A stretch of 64,000 nt of DNA from Desulfolutivibrio sulfodismutans DSM 3696 (GCF_013376455.1 NZ_CP045504.1:496001-560000), one strand, 5' to 3'; shown: positions 17,078-26,332, numbered from the stretch's first letter. Numbers and translations: made by a program. Notes: generated from the letters alone by a model not told the origin.

Positions 17078-18018
17078 TGTACAATCCCAGAGACATTATC
17101 GAGGTTCTGGCCGGAAACGTCCGAAAGACCATGAGCCCCTTCGGCGTGCCCAAGGGTATGGTCAACGGGTGGTGGAAGACGGAAGGGCTGCGGCAGGACG
17201 AGGAGACCCTGCTTTTTACGGGCCTTATGTACCAGTTCGTCCCCTACATCGAGACCGCCACCAGGCAATTGGAACGGTACGAGGACACGAAATGGACGCC
17301 CTATCTCAAATACGCCAGGTTTTTTCCGAGCTCCCTGTCCGGACTGGGCCTGGCCATGCTCACTCCGGCGGCCGAAAAAAGCAAGGCGGACAGGCATCTG
17401 CGCAACATCGTCAAGGTCTTGCGGGCCTCCGGAACGCGTTTCGGCTATCGCCCGGACCTCGACGAATACAGCGGCATCCTGCTCTATGACCTGGGCGACC
17501 AGGAAAACTTCGTCCGCCATGCCCGCATCGTGGCCGAAAAGCTGCAAAAGGCCGGGGTGAGAAAGATCATCACCACGGACCCCCACACGACGTATGCCCT
17601 GAAGGTTCTGTACCCGAAATACGTCGGGGCGTCTTTTGAGGTCAGCACCTATTTCGAAGCCCTGCACCTTCGCGCCAGTGGCGCAGGAAAAAAACTCACC
17701 TTGCACGATCCGTGTTTCTACGGCCGCTACCTGGAACTCTCGAACGCCCCGCGCCGGATTCTGGGAGAAATCGGCTACGAATGCGTGGACGTGCGGGAAA
17801 GCGGGATGTTCACCAGTTGCTGCGGCGGGCCTGCCGAATCCATCTCCCCCAAGCTGTCCTCCCGGATCGGTTCGAAGCGCGTGCAAAAGCTCGACGCCAC
17901 TGGCGAACAGATTGTGACCATGTGCCCGATCTGCCTCAACAACCTGGCCAGGTCGGGCGCCAATGTCGTGGATTTGTCCTCCATCCTGGCTGGCGACGAA
18001 GCCTCGGCCACCAACTGA
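17077..18018 (+). CDS. HdrB-like CCG-domain protein
   Basis: HdrB-type subunits reduce disulfides on non-cubane clusters held by CCG domains. In this 313-residue protein one complete CCG motif is visible: Cys213, Cys248-Cys249, Cys283 and Cys286 (HDPCFYGRY, TSCCGGPAE, MCPICLN). The N-terminal half has the fold-like spacing but no cysteines (for example TTDPHTTYALK), whereas methanogen HdrB has two CCG motifs. It may therefore carry one active cluster and act on a different substrate, for instance a protein-bound persulfide or trisulfide; that is inference. Confidence 0.8.
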   Translation: MYNPRDIIEVLAGNVRKTMSPFGVPKGMVNGWWKTEGLRQDEETLLFTGLMYQFVPYIETATRQLERYEDTKWTPYLKYARFFPSSLSGLGLAMLTPAAEKSKADRHLRNIVKVLRASGTRFGYRPDLDEYSGILLYDLGDQENFVRHARIVAEKLQKAGVRKIITTDPHTTYALKVLYPKYVGASFEVSTYFEALHLRASGAGKKLTLHDPCFYGRYLELSNAPRRILGEIGYECVDVRESGMFTSCCGGPAESISPKLSSRIGSKRVQKLDATGEQIVTMCPICLNNLARSGANVVDLSSILAGDEASATN

Positions 18019-18040
18019 TAACCACAAGGAAGGAACGATC

Positions 18041-18415
18041 ATGTCGGAAAAGCAGGAGAAAATTCTCTACATCGGAACCCATGCCAACGATCATCCTGAA
18101 AAGGCGCATCTGCCCTTTGTCCTGGGCAATGCGGCCCTGGCCATGGACATCAAGGCCACGGTGATTCTGCAGGCCAACGGCGTCTACCTGGCCCAGAAGG
18201 GCTTCGTGAACCACATGCTCGCCGGCGGGGGATTTCCGCCGCTGAAAAAACTGATGGAGGACTTCCTCGCCCAGGGCGGCGAGATCAAGGTCTGCAAACC
18301 CTGCATCGCCGAACGCAACATCGACGAGTCCGATCTGATCGAGAAGGCGGAAGTCACGGCGGGCGGGGCCTTGAACATCGCAGCCATCGAGGCCGATGCG
18401 GTGCTGGTTTTCTAG
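18041..18415 (+). CDS. DsrE-family sulfur-transfer-like protein
   Basis: The 124-residue protein has the DsrE/YchN fold pattern: YIGTHANDHPEKAHLPFVLGN at the start (in two parts), central AVILQANGVYL-like strand (VILQANGVYLAQKG, about residues 41-54) and the conserved cysteine in KVCKPCIAER (about 85-94). DsrE-type proteins accept sulfur from TusA. A two-Cys CKPC pair is visible where the active Cys is expected. It is the last gene of the sigma-54 operon, which starts with TusA, so sulfur relay TusA-DsrE-Hdr is a natural reading. Confidence 0.78.
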   Translation: MSEKQEKILYIGTHANDHPEKAHLPFVLGNAALAMDIKATVILQANGVYLAQKGFVNHMLAGGGFPPLKKLMEDFLAQGGEIKVCKPCIAERNIDESDLIEKAEVTAGGALNIAAIEADAVLVF

Positions 18416-18647
18416 CGGGGGCTCCCTACGCAGCACGACAGCCTTGCCAAAGAGAAATGCAATCGATCAGGCAGCGTTATTGAAAGAACCGGCTGTGTGC
18501 ATCGCGAAAACGCGATTGACGGGAATTGACCAGACTGTACATCTGCGACGCAATCCGGGGGAGGTCGTGACGACTTCCTCCGGAATTTTCCCAAAGGCAT
18601 CTGTTTTGCCGCTTGAATGTTGAACCGTCGTTTGTTGGAGGTGTCTC

Positions 18648-18965
18648 ATGAGTATGACAGGGGTGGACAGGCAGGAGCAAAAGATTGATGAATTGGCCAA
18701 GGAAGTCGGGAAGCTGCATCCCGGGTTGAACCATCTTTCCGTCAAGGGGGCCTTTCGGTTCGCAGTCTCGGAGTGCGTGAAGACGCTTGGCCATGCGGAC
18801 TGGAAGGAGGTTTCCGGAAAGCCAGCCGAGGTGCGGCGGCAGTTTTTCGATTGTCTGTGCAAAAACGTCATCCCGAAGATGGTCAAGCTCGGACTGCCGC
18901 TCGGACAGTGCCCGGCGCTTGAGAAAAAACTCAAGGATGTCAACCGGAAATACCTCCAGCCATAA
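18648..18965 (+). CDS. Hypothetical 105-residue protein after the Hdr operon
   Basis: A clean coding frame preceded by GGAGGTG. The product is helical, with an N-terminal EQKIDELAKEVGKLHPGL segment and three Cys (in SECVKTL, FDCLCKN and GQCPAL positions). No family recognised. It is separated from the DsrE-like gene by 232 bases that contain a small ATCGCG-AAAA-CGCGAT hairpin (18501-18516) and a weak TTGACG/TACATC pair (18516-18543), so it may have its own promoter. A terminator follows. Confidence 0.6.
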   Translation: MSMTGVDRQEQKIDELAKEVGKLHPGLNHLSVKGAFRFAVSECVKTLGHADWKEVSGKPAEVRRQFFDCLCKNVIPKMVKLGLPLGQCPALEKKLKDVNRKYLQP

Positions 18966-19003
18966 TCCGCACGATCCCTGTTTCCTGGCCGGGATCATCG
19001 CAA

Positions 19004-19040
19004 CCGCCCCGGGTATGGCTCCCCCGGGGCGGCGTCTTTT
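19004..19040 (+). terminator. Intrinsic terminator
   Basis: CCGCCCCGGG (19004-19013) pairs with CCCGGGGCGG (19023-19032) and is followed by CGTCTTTT. It ends the transcript of the 105-residue gene and separates it from rsmG. Confidence 0.72.
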
Positions 19041-19102
19041 CAAATCGCCCGTCCCGGGGTACATCCGCCACGCGGCCACGGCCGCCAAAGGATACGCCCC
19101 CC

Positions 19103-19840
19103 ATGACCAAAACCGCCCAACCCATCACCGTCGACGCCGTCCGGACGCGGCTGGCCGCCCAGGGCCAGGCCGTCTCTGCCGATCAGGCCGCGTCCCTGGC
19201 CGCCTACCTGGAGGTGCTCACGGCCTGGAACCGCCGGGTCAATCTGGTGGGGCACATCCGTTGGACGGAGATTCTGGACGATCTGGCGATCGACAGCCTG
19301 CATCTGGCCGCCTTCCTCGAATCGCCGCCCGTGGCCGGGCTTCTCGACACGGCGGGGGGGGCGCCGCTTTGCCTGGATTTCGGGGCCGGGGCGGGACTGC
19401 CGGGAATCCCCCTGCGCATCCTGTGGCCACGCGGGGACTACGTCCTGATCGAGGTGCGGGCCAAACGCGCCGTGTTTTTGGCCGAGGCCCTGGCCCGTCT
19501 GTCCCTGCCCCGGACCACGGTCTTTTCCGGCCGGGCCGAGGAGGCCCCGGGGCGGCTTGTGTCCCCGGATCGCCCGGGCCTGGTCCTGTGCCTGTCCCGG
19601 GCCTTTCTTCCCTGGCCGAAATTTCTGGCCTTTGTCGCGACGCACCTGGGGGATCTGGGACGGCCTGTGGCGGTGCTGGCCATGACCGGCGACCGCCCGG
19701 CCGACGATCCCGTGGCCATCGCCTCGGCGGGGTGGACGCAACACGCCGGGTCCGCCTATGAGGTGCTTGGGAAAACCCGCTATTTGTCGCTGTTTGTCCT
19801 CAAAAACGCCTCCAGGGCGCTGCCCTTGAAGATGAGCTGA
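19103..19840 (+). CDS. rsmG: 16S rRNA (guanine-527-N7)-methyltransferase
   Basis: RsmG methylates G527 in the 530 loop of 16S rRNA. The 245-residue protein has the family N-terminus (LAAYLEVLTAWNRRVNLVGH, about residues 30-49), the SAM site CLDFGAGAGLPGIPLRI (about 89-105) and LIEVRAKRAVFL (about 113-124). Length is normal. Its last 61 bases overlap the end of a convergent small gene. Confidence 0.92.
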   Translation: MTKTAQPITVDAVRTRLAAQGQAVSADQAASLAAYLEVLTAWNRRVNLVGHIRWTEILDDLAIDSLHLAAFLESPPVAGLLDTAGGAPLCLDFGAGAGLPGIPLRILWPRGDYVLIEVRAKRAVFLAEALARLSLPRTTVFSGRAEEAPGRLVSPDRPGLVLCLSRAFLPWPKFLAFVATHLGDLGRPVAVLAMTGDRPADDPVAIASAGWTQHAGSAYEVLGKTRYLSLFVLKNASRALPLKMS

Positions 19841-19998
19841 GTGGCCGTTTCGTCGGCCAGTTCCGCCAGGTCCATGAGCTGTTCCAGGAAATCCAGGATC
19901 AGTCCCTTGCGGTCTTCGTCGCCGTTTTCGAAGTCGAAGGCCAGGTCGCCGCTTGTGATGTAGGCCTCGATTTTTTTCAGATAGGCCGGGTCGAGCAT
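19780..19998 (-). CDS. Small acidic hypothetical protein
   Basis: The 72-residue acidic protein (LDPAYLKKIEAYITSGD at the start, then a Leu/Glu/Asp-rich helix) looks like a real small protein, although its 3' end overlaps rsmG on the other strand. It lies 5' of rlmH's stop on the same strand order rlmH-then-this gene (33 bases apart), so it may be read from the rlmH transcript. No function recognised. Confidence 0.5.
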   Translation of the reverse strand: MLDPAYLKKIEAYITSGDLAFDFENGDEDRKGLILDFLEQLMDLAELADETATQLIFKGSALEAFLRTNSDK

Positions 19999-20031
19999 GG
20001 GAACTCCTTGGCCGGGGGGCGGCCGGTTTTT

Positions 20032-20496
20032 TCAGTGATGATAGGGCGCGCCGCGCAAAATGGCCATGGCCCGGTAGACCTGTTCCAGAAGCACCACCCG
20101 GGCCAGTTCGTGGGGCAGGGTGCCGGGCCCCAGGCTTACGACTTCCCCGGCCCGGGCCAGCACCTCATCCGGCAGGCCGTACGCCCCGCCCACGATGAAG
20201 CAGGGGGCCCGGCCGGGATCCTCCACCAGGACTCCCAGGCGCGCGGCCAGGGCCGGGGAATCGTACATTTTTCCGCGTCCGTCCAGGACCACGGGGAAAT
20301 CCCTGGCCCCCAGACGTTCCAGCACGGCCTTGCCCTCGGCCTTTTTCCGGTCGTCTGGATTTCCCGAGCGGGCGTCCTTGACCACCACCCGAACGGTGGC
20401 GATACTATGGCCGACGGCGTCGAGGTAGTGGTCCTCGGCCTGCCGGAAAAACGGGGCCTTGGCTTGGCCGACGAAAAGAAAGCGCAACGGTTTCAC
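20032..20496 (-). CDS. rlmH: 23S rRNA (pseudouridine-1915-N3)-methyltransferase
   Basis: RlmH is a SPOUT-class methyltransferase acting on helix 69 of 23S rRNA in the assembled ribosome. The knotted C-terminus shows FIVGGAYGLPDEVLARA (about residues 102-118) and LPHELARVVLLEQVYRA (about 129-145). I chose GTG 20496, which gives 154 residues, the normal length, and has GGAAAG upstream; the longer frame adds 26 atypical residues. Confidence 0.93.
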   Translation of the reverse strand: MKPLRFLFVGQAKAPFFRQAEDHYLDAVGHSIATVRVVVKDARSGNPDDRKKAEGKAVLERLGARDFPVVLDGRGKMYDSPALAARLGVLVEDPGRAPCFIVGGAYGLPDEVLARAGEVVSLGPGTLPHELARVVLLEQVYRAMAILRGAPYHH

Positions 20497-20643
20497 AGCG
20501 GTCTTTCCAGGTCCGGGTTTTGCATTTTGTGAATGGCGAGTCGTGGTGTATCCTCGGGGAAGAAGCATTGTCAAAGCGCTGTCGGCTGGCTGCGGCAGGG
20601 TGGTACGGGTTCACAGCACACGAGACAAAAGGCGGAGTCAGGG

Positions 20644-21282
20644 ATGCGGTCTTGTTTCCAGGGATTTTGGGCGGGCGTGCGCCACGCCCTGGTGGTCGGC
20701 TGCCTGTCGGCGGTCCTTGCCGTCGTGGGAGCTTCGCCCCTGGCCGCCGCCTCCCTGGATTTGAGCAACCTTGTCCTCAACAACCATGACGGAAAGATCC
20801 TGGTCCGTTTCGGCCTGGCCATCCCCGATCTGACGCCGTTGGAAGCGGTATTTGCCGAAGGCGGCATCCTGGCCCTGCGCATGGAGGCCCGGTTGTCGGA
20901 AAAAAGCGACTACCTGTGGGACCATCAGGTGACGGAGACCGGCCGCCTGGCCGTGGTGCGCAAGACCGGCGACGGCTATGTTGTGGAGCCCGCTCCGGCG
21001 CAACGCCCGGGCCGGGCCGGGTCCGCCCCGAACGAACCGGCCGCTCCGGTCGTTCCCCTGGCCTCCGGGACGAATTTGGCCGATGTGCTGCGTCAGGCCT
21101 TTGGCGAGGTGGCCATGGACCTGGGGCCCTGGGACGTGCTCAAGCGGGGCGAGTCCTATGTCCTGGTCCTTGGCATCTCGCTTTTGCGCGGCGACGTGTC
21201 GGCGTTTTGGCGCAATACACTGTTTTTTTGGTCCTTCGAGGTCATTCCCAAGGTCCGCTACCGCCTGGATTTCACCTACTGA
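20644..21282 (+). CDS. Exported DUF4390-like protein
   Basis: The 212-residue protein starts with a hydrophobic signal peptide (about residues 1-32, ending near PLAAA). The rest is beta-rich and resembles the DUF4390 family, whose role is unknown: it has LSNLVLNNHDGKILVRFGLA (about 38-57) and a C-terminal WSFEVIPKVRYRLDF. GGCGGAG supports ATG 20644. It lies alone between rlmH (divergent) and the epimerase-like gene. Confidence 0.68.
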   Translation: MRSCFQGFWAGVRHALVVGCLSAVLAVVGASPLAAASLDLSNLVLNNHDGKILVRFGLAIPDLTPLEAVFAEGGILALRMEARLSEKSDYLWDHQVTETGRLAVVRKTGDGYVVEPAPAQRPGRAGSAPNEPAAPVVPLASGTNLADVLRQAFGEVAMDLGPWDVLKRGESYVLVLGISLLRGDVSAFWRNTLFFWSFEVIPKVRYRLDFTY

Positions 21283-21404
21283 TTCCCCTTCGGCGGGTCT
21301 TCGCCGACCGATCTTTTGGGGCACGCCGCGTATGGTGGTTGCCGGAGACATCGTCTTTCCGCTATCTTCGGCATGGTCAATCCGGATTTTTCAAAGGAGC
21401 CGCC

Positions 21405-22337
21405 ATGCGCGTCATCATTGCCGGAGGAACGGGGTTTATCGGCACGGCCCTGACCCATGTCCTGACCGCTTCAGGGCATGACGTCACCATCCTCACCAGA
21501 CGCCCGCGTCCGGCCGTACCCACAACGGGTGGCGGCCGGGTGGACTATGCGGTCTGGGACGGCATGACCGCCCGGGGATGGGGGGAATTGGCCGAGGATG
21601 CGGCCATCGTCAATCTGGCCGGGGAGAACATCGCCGCCGGGCGCTGGAACGCCCAACGAAAGCGCGACATCGTGGAGAGCCGCATGGCCGCCGGGTCCGC
21701 CGTGGTCCAGGCTGTGGCCAAGGCTGTGGCCAAGGCTGCGGTCAAGCCCCGGGTGGTGGTGCAGGCCTCGGCCGTGGGGTATTATGGCGACCGGGGCGGG
21801 CAGGTGCTTGAGGAAACCTCGCTCCCGGGCACGGGTTTTCTGGCCGAGACGGCGGTCAAGTGGGAACAGAGCACCCGCGATGTGGAAGACATGGGGGTGC
21901 GCCGGGTGATTGTGCGCACGGGGGTGGTCCTGGGGGCAGGCGGCGGAGCCCTGGCCCGCATGCTGCCGCCGTTCCGTCTGGGCCTGGGGGGGCCGGTGGG
22001 CGACGGCAAGGCCTGGTTTCCCTGGATTCATCTTCACGACGAGGTCCGGGCCATCGCCTTTCTCCTCACGCGGTCCGAGGCCATGGGGCCGTTTCATCTG
22101 GTCGCGCCGGGCGTGGTCACAAACGGGGAGTTCGCCGCCGCCCTGGGCAAGGCCCTGGGGCGTCCCACGGTCCTGCGCGTTCCGGCCTTCGCCTTGCGCC
22201 TGGCCTTGGGCGAGATGGCCGACGCCGCGCTTTTGGCCAGCCTGCGGGTTGTACCGACACGTCTTTTGGCCCTTGGCTTTTCCTTTGATTTTCCGGACAT
22301 CGCTTCGGCCCTGGCCGACCTGACGACGGCGGCCTGA
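21405..22337 (+). CDS. TIGR01777-type NAD-dependent epimerase-like protein
   Basis: The 310-residue protein has the short-chain dehydrogenase/epimerase fold: nucleotide site [13 protein letters not shown] (about 4-16), [14 protein letters not shown] (about 69-82) and the YYGDRG active-site region (about 124-129), which are hallmarks of the YfcH/TIGR01777 group. Its C-terminus has the associated DUF1731-like segment. Substrate unknown. AAAGGAG precedes ATG 21405. A run of near-identical GTGGCCAAGGCT repeats near 21715-21740 encodes an Ala/Lys/Val repeat. Confidence 0.85.
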   Translation: MRVIIAGGTGFIGTALTHVLTASGHDVTILTRRPRPAVPTTGGGRVDYAVWDGMTARGWGELAEDAAIVNLAGENIAAGRWNAQRKRDIVESRMAAGSAVVQAVAKAVAKAAVKPRVVVQASAVGYYGDRGGQVLEETSLPGTGFLAETAVKWEQSTRDVEDMGVRRVIVRTGVVLGAGGGALARMLPPFRLGLGGPVGDGKAWFPWIHLHDEVRAIAFLLTRSEAMGPFHLVAPGVVTNGEFAAALGKALGRPTVLRVPAFALRLALGEMADAALLASLRVVPTRLLALGFSFDFPDIASALADLTTAA

Positions 22338-22361
22338 GCCCTGGCCGTCTGCCGATGAGGC

Positions 22362-23132
22362 CTAACGCTCGATCCAGATGAAGGATGCCTGCCGTCCCGA
22401 GGTGCGTGCTCGGCGGTAGGAAAAAAAGTGGGGCGACGTAAACGTGCAGATCTCCACGCCGAAGATGTTTTCGGGCTTAAGCCCCGCCGCCGCGAGCTGG
22501 TCCCGGGTCAGCCGCCACAGGTCCACGGTTCGGGACGCCGCATCGTAATAGGCCGCAAAACGTGGCCCGAACTCCGCCTCGAAGTTTACGAACTGCGCCG
22601 CCGCCGGGCCAAGGCTCGGGCCGCGCACGGCCAGGCAGTCGGCCGGGGACAGCCCGTAGCGGGCGCAAAAGGCCGCCACCCCGGACCCCGGGAAATCCAT
22701 CACGTTTCCCCTCCAGCCCACATGCAGCGCGGCCACATACCTCCCCGAGGCGTGGGCCACAAGGATCGGCTGGCAGTCGGCGGTCTTGACGATAAGGGCC
22801 GCCCCGGGGAGCGAGGTGGCCTGCCCGTCGGCCTCCCGGGGGCTCGGCTGGCGCAGGGTGTCGGCCTGCGGGTCAAAGACCATGTCCGCGCCATGCACCT
22901 GCTTGAGGGCATGCCAGGAAGAGAAATCCAGCAGGTCGCGAAAGGCCTGCCTGGTTTTCGTCACCCGATCCGGGTCGTCGCCCACCCGGTAGGAGATGTT
23001 GCCCCCGGCGAAGGGGTCGCCACATGCAGTGGCCGGGGCGTTGGCCGGGATCGCAGTGCGCATGCCGAAGGCTACGCGCACCCCGGGAACCGAGGGAAAG
23101 CGGAAGGCGATGGCGGCTACGGGCTGATCCAT
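22362..23132 (-). CDS. pgeF: Peptidoglycan editing factor / multicopper-like purine nucleoside phosphorylase family
   Basis: The 256-residue YfiH/PgeF family protein shows the zinc/copper-ligand motifs KQVHGADMV (about 85-93), VKTADCQPILVA (about 120-131), AALHVGWRGNV (about 138-148) and the PSLGPAAAQF region. In other bacteria the family is linked to peptidoglycan quality control and to purine nucleoside phosphorolysis. ATG 23132 has AAGGAG upstream. It overlaps the preceding gene by 16 bases. Confidence 0.88.
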   Translation of the reverse strand: MDQPVAAIAFRFPSVPGVRVAFGMRTAIPANAPATACGDPFAGGNISYRVGDDPDRVTKTRQAFRDLLDFSSWHALKQVHGADMVFDPQADTLRQPSPREADGQATSLPGAALIVKTADCQPILVAHASGRYVAALHVGWRGNVMDFPGSGVAAFCARYGLSPADCLAVRGPSLGPAAAQFVNFEAEFGPRFAAYYDAASRTVDLWRLTRDQLAAAGLKPENIFGVEICTFTSPHFFSYRRARTSGRQASFIWIER

Positions 23133-23710
23133 GTCATCTCCTTGGGGGTGCACAGGGCGTGCATGGGCTTGTCCCAGGCTTCGGCGGGGAGCCGGTCCAC
23201 GACCTGGAAATCGTAGGCCAGGCCGATGCGCAGGGTCCGGGCCATCTCCGGCCGGGCAAACAGCCGGTCGTAATAGCCGCCGCCGAATCCCAGGCGGAAT
23301 CCCCGGCGGTCGAAGGCCACTCCCGGGACCACGGCCACCTCGGGCGGCATGTCGAGGGCCGGGCGGCATCGCCCGGGGTCGGGCTCCAGGATGCCGAAGC
23401 GGCCGGGGCAGACCTGGGCCAGATCATCCACGCCGTACAGGTCCAGTTCCCCAGCTTCGCCGTCGCGGCAGCGGGGCAGAAGGACCGTGGTTCCCCGGCG
23501 GGAAAGCTCCGCAAACATGTCCCGGGTGTCGGGTTCGTTTTTTACCGGCAGATACAACAGCACGCAATGCGGCGCACCCAGTCGGGGATCGTCCAGAAGG
23601 CGGCGCGCGGCCATGGCCGAGTCCTGGCGCACGGTGGCTGGGTCCAGGCTGCCGCGTTGCGACAGGAGCCGGGCGCGCAGGGCTTTTTTTTGAGACGCGG
23701 CGGGATTCAT
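23117..23710 (-). CDS. 5-formyltetrahydrofolate cyclo-ligase
   Basis: This enzyme converts 5-formyl-THF to 5,10-methenyl-THF with ATP. The 197-residue protein has the N-terminal basic KKALRARLLSQR, and the C-terminal signature FDRRGFRLGFGGGYYDRLF (about residues 133-151), which binds phosphate and folate. It is cotranscribed with pgeF (16-base overlap). Confidence 0.9.
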   Translation of the reverse strand: MNPAASQKKALRARLLSQRGSLDPATVRQDSAMAARRLLDDPRLGAPHCVLLYLPVKNEPDTRDMFAELSRRGTTVLLPRCRDGEAGELDLYGVDDLAQVCPGRFGILEPDPGRCRPALDMPPEVAVVPGVAFDRRGFRLGFGGGYYDRLFARPEMARTLRIGLAYDFQVVDRLPAEAWDKPMHALCTPKEMTWISP

Positions 23711-23826
23711 GACTTGAAAAGTTTGTGCAAGGGTTTCATAGTCGGTGCGACGCGACGGTTTTCATCCATGATCACAGCACGACGCGGCGTGGGAGGTTTT
23801 CTCCCCAGCCGGATTCGGAGGCGCGC

Positions 23827-24507
23827 ATGCCGGACGGGGAGCGGTTTTTCATCGCCGTTGGCGATATTCATGGCGACGTGGCCAACCTGGCCCATATCCC
23901 GGACATCTCCCGGGCCGACGGGGTCATCGTCACCGGCGACCTGACCATACGGGGGGATCGGCCGGAAGGGAAGCGGGTCATCGAGGCCGTGCTCGCCGTC
24001 AATCCATGCGTCCACGCCCAGATCGGCAACATGGATTATCAGGAAATCGACGACTGGCTCACGGCCGAAGGTATAAACATCCATCGCCGGGTGGTGGAAC
24101 TGGCCCCGGGCCTCGGGCTCATGGGCATCGGCTGGTCCACCCCCACGCCCTTTGGCACCCCCAGCGAGATTTCCGAGGACGGGCTTTCCCGCTGGATCGA
24201 GGAGACCCACACCCTGGCCCGGGGCTATGATCGGCTGGTGGCGGTGGTGCATACCCCCCCCTACGGCACGGCCACGGACCTTTTGCCCTCGGGCGTCCAC
24301 GTCGGCAGCCCGGCCGTGCGCGAATTTCTCGTCCGGGTGCAGCCCGCGCTGTGCGTCACCGGGCATATCCACGAATCCCGGGGCATGGACCTCATCGGGA
24401 AAACCGTGGTCGTCAACCCGGGGCCGTTGTCCCTGGGGGGATACGTCCGCATCCAGGTGAAACCGGACTGTCACGATGGCGTGATAGCGACCCTTGAGAC
24501 GCTCTGA
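23827..24507 (+). CDS. Metallophosphoesterase
   Basis: The 226-residue protein has the calcineurin-like metal ligands GDIHGD (about residues 12-17), VTGDLTIRGD (about 36-45), GNMD (about 70-73), a VVHTPPYG motif (about 141-148) and GHIHESRG (about 180-187). Substrate not clear; the YfcE-like or Icc-like small phosphodiesterases are closest. GGAGG lies seven bases before ATG 23827. A 63-base gap separates it from the HD-GYP gene. Confidence 0.78.
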   Translation: MPDGERFFIAVGDIHGDVANLAHIPDISRADGVIVTGDLTIRGDRPEGKRVIEAVLAVNPCVHAQIGNMDYQEIDDWLTAEGINIHRRVVELAPGLGLMGIGWSTPTPFGTPSEISEDGLSRWIEETHTLARGYDRLVAVVHTPPYGTATDLLPSGVHVGSPAVREFLVRVQPALCVTGHIHESRGMDLIGKTVVVNPGPLSLGGYVRIQVKPDCHDGVIATLETL

Positions 24508-24570
24508 CCCGACACGAGGTTGTCGGTGCATGGCTTTGGCCGCGGAACCGTTTCACATCCGGCGGACGGC

Positions 24571-26331
24571 ATGAAAATTCTCAACGTTATCGACATCCTG
24601 CTGTACCGAACCTTTCTTTCCAAGTTCTATTTTCCGCGTGGCCTGGACTACCGGTTTGTCGAGCCGGATCGGGAGGGCGTGGTCGAGGCCATGACCTCCT
24701 TCGAGCCGGATGTCGTGTTGCTCCAGGACGAGTATCACCAGCATTCCCAGGCTGAGGTGGCCGCCTATGTCCGGGCCCAGGCCGCGCGACAGGGGCTTTC
24801 CCCGGCCGTCCTGGTGCTGCGCACCTCGCCCCGGGAGCCGACCGAGAGGAGTTCCAGCGGGGATTCGGTCTTCGTGCGCCGGGAGAACCTGGGAGATGTC
24901 CTCGAGAGCCTGGCCGAGTCTGTCCGGACCGGGTCTGCGGCCGACGGCGTCACGAAAAGTCGCCGGGGACAGATTCTCTTTGTCGATCCCGGCAAGACCC
25001 TGTTCCATGTGGTCCGGGCCGCCCTGGCCCCCGGCGGCTATGAGTTGCGCCACGCCCTGGACGCCGCCGAGGCCCTGTCCCTGTGCGCGGGGGCGGCCTT
25101 CGAACTGGTGCTGACCAGCGTCCAGCTCCCGGGTATGGACGGCCTGGAACTGTGCCGCCGCCTGAAGGAATCCAGCGCCGGCGGCTACATGCCGGTGATC
25201 ATTCTTTCCAGCAGCGACGACCCCCTGGACGTGGACACGGCCTTCAACAGCGGCGCGGACGACTATCTGCTCAAGTCCTTCACCCCGCGCATGCTGGCCG
25301 ACAAGATTTCCGACCACCTGGACGCCGTGCACCGCAAGCGCCAGAACAAGATCCTGGTGGTGGACGACAGCAAGCTCATCCGCGAGCTTTTACGCCACAG
25401 TTTCATCAAAAGCGGCCTGAACGTGCTGGTGGCCGAGAACGGCCGACAGGCCCTGGACCTGGCCATGGCCGAAAAGCCCGACGTGGTGGTCACGGATGTG
25501 GATATGCCGGTCATGAACGGCTACGGCCTGTGCGAGGCCATGCGCCAGACCCCGGAATTGCAAAACGTCTTCGTGGTCATGATGAGCGCCCGGGACCGCA
25601 CCTGCGACATCAAGCGCGGGGAGCGGCTGGGGGTGAGCCGCTATTTCGTCAAGCCCTTCGACGTGGAGAAGATGCTCCTGGTGGTGGAGCAGCTTTTGGC
25701 CGAGAGCTATCGCCACTACAAACGCGAATACGAACACGTCCTGTGGAGCATGAAGTCCCTGGTCACGGCCCTGGAGGCCCGCGACGAATACACCAAGGGC
25801 CACACCGCCCGGGTGTCGGCCATGTCCCTGCGTCTGGCCAGGTACATGGGACTCTCCGACGATTCCCTGCGCGACCTGGAGATCGCGGCCAACCTGCACG
25901 ACATCGGTAAGATCGGGGTGCGCGATGCGGTGCTGCTCAAGCCCGGCGCCCTGACCGACGAGGAATACGCCAAGATCCAGGAGCATGCGGTCATCGGCGC
26001 GGAGATCCTGCGGCCCATCGCCTCCCTGAAAGCCGTGGTGCCGCTGATCATGTATCATCATGAGCGCTGGGACGGGGAGGGCTATCCCACCTGCCTGGGC
26101 GGCGAGGACATTCCCCTGGGGGCGCGGATCATCGCCGTAGCCGACGCCTTCGACGCCATGACCTCGGATCGGCCCTACCGCAAGGGCATGGCCCAGCAAA
26201 AGGCCCTGGACATCATTGCCCGGGAGATGGATAAACAGTTCTGCCCCACCTGCGCCCGGGCCTTCCTGGAGATGAAACGTAGCGACGTGAGGGCCGGAAT
26301 CGGCCGCCGTACGGCCGACAAAGCGGGCTGA
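24571..26331 (+). CDS. Multi-receiver HD-GYP response regulator
   Basis: The 586-residue protein contains an N-terminal receiver-like region (about 1-120), a second receiver (about 134-250) with Ser183 in place of the phospho-Asp, a third complete receiver (about 258-375, Asp309 in VVTDVDMPVMNG) and an HD-GYP domain (about 395-565) with NLHDIGK (H443, D444) and HHERWDGEGYP (496-506). HD-GYP domains hydrolyse cyclic-di-GMP. Phosphorylation at Asp309 probably controls the output. ATG 24571 lacks a strong binding site; an upstream in-frame start at 24520 is possible. It abuts the exonuclease gene by one base. Confidence 0.88.
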   Translation: MKILNVIDILLYRTFLSKFYFPRGLDYRFVEPDREGVVEAMTSFEPDVVLLQDEYHQHSQAEVAAYVRAQAARQGLSPAVLVLRTSPREPTERSSSGDSVFVRRENLGDVLESLAESVRTGSAADGVTKSRRGQILFVDPGKTLFHVVRAALAPGGYELRHALDAAEALSLCAGAAFELVLTSVQLPGMDGLELCRRLKESSAGGYMPVIILSSSDDPLDVDTAFNSGADDYLLKSFTPRMLADKISDHLDAVHRKRQNKILVVDDSKLIRELLRHSFIKSGLNVLVAENGRQALDLAMAEKPDVVVTDVDMPVMNGYGLCEAMRQTPELQNVFVVMMSARDRTCDIKRGERLGVSRYFVKPFDVEKMLLVVEQLLAESYRHYKREYEHVLWSMKSLVTALEARDEYTKGHTARVSAMSLRLARYMGLSDDSLRDLEIAANLHDIGKIGVRDAVLLKPGALTDEEYAKIQEHAVIGAEILRPIASLKAVVPLIMYHHERWDGEGYPTCLGGEDIPLGARIIAVADAFDAMTSDRPYRKGMAQQKALDIIAREMDKQFCPTCARAFLEMKRSDVRAGIGRRTADKAG

Positions 26332-26332
26332 C

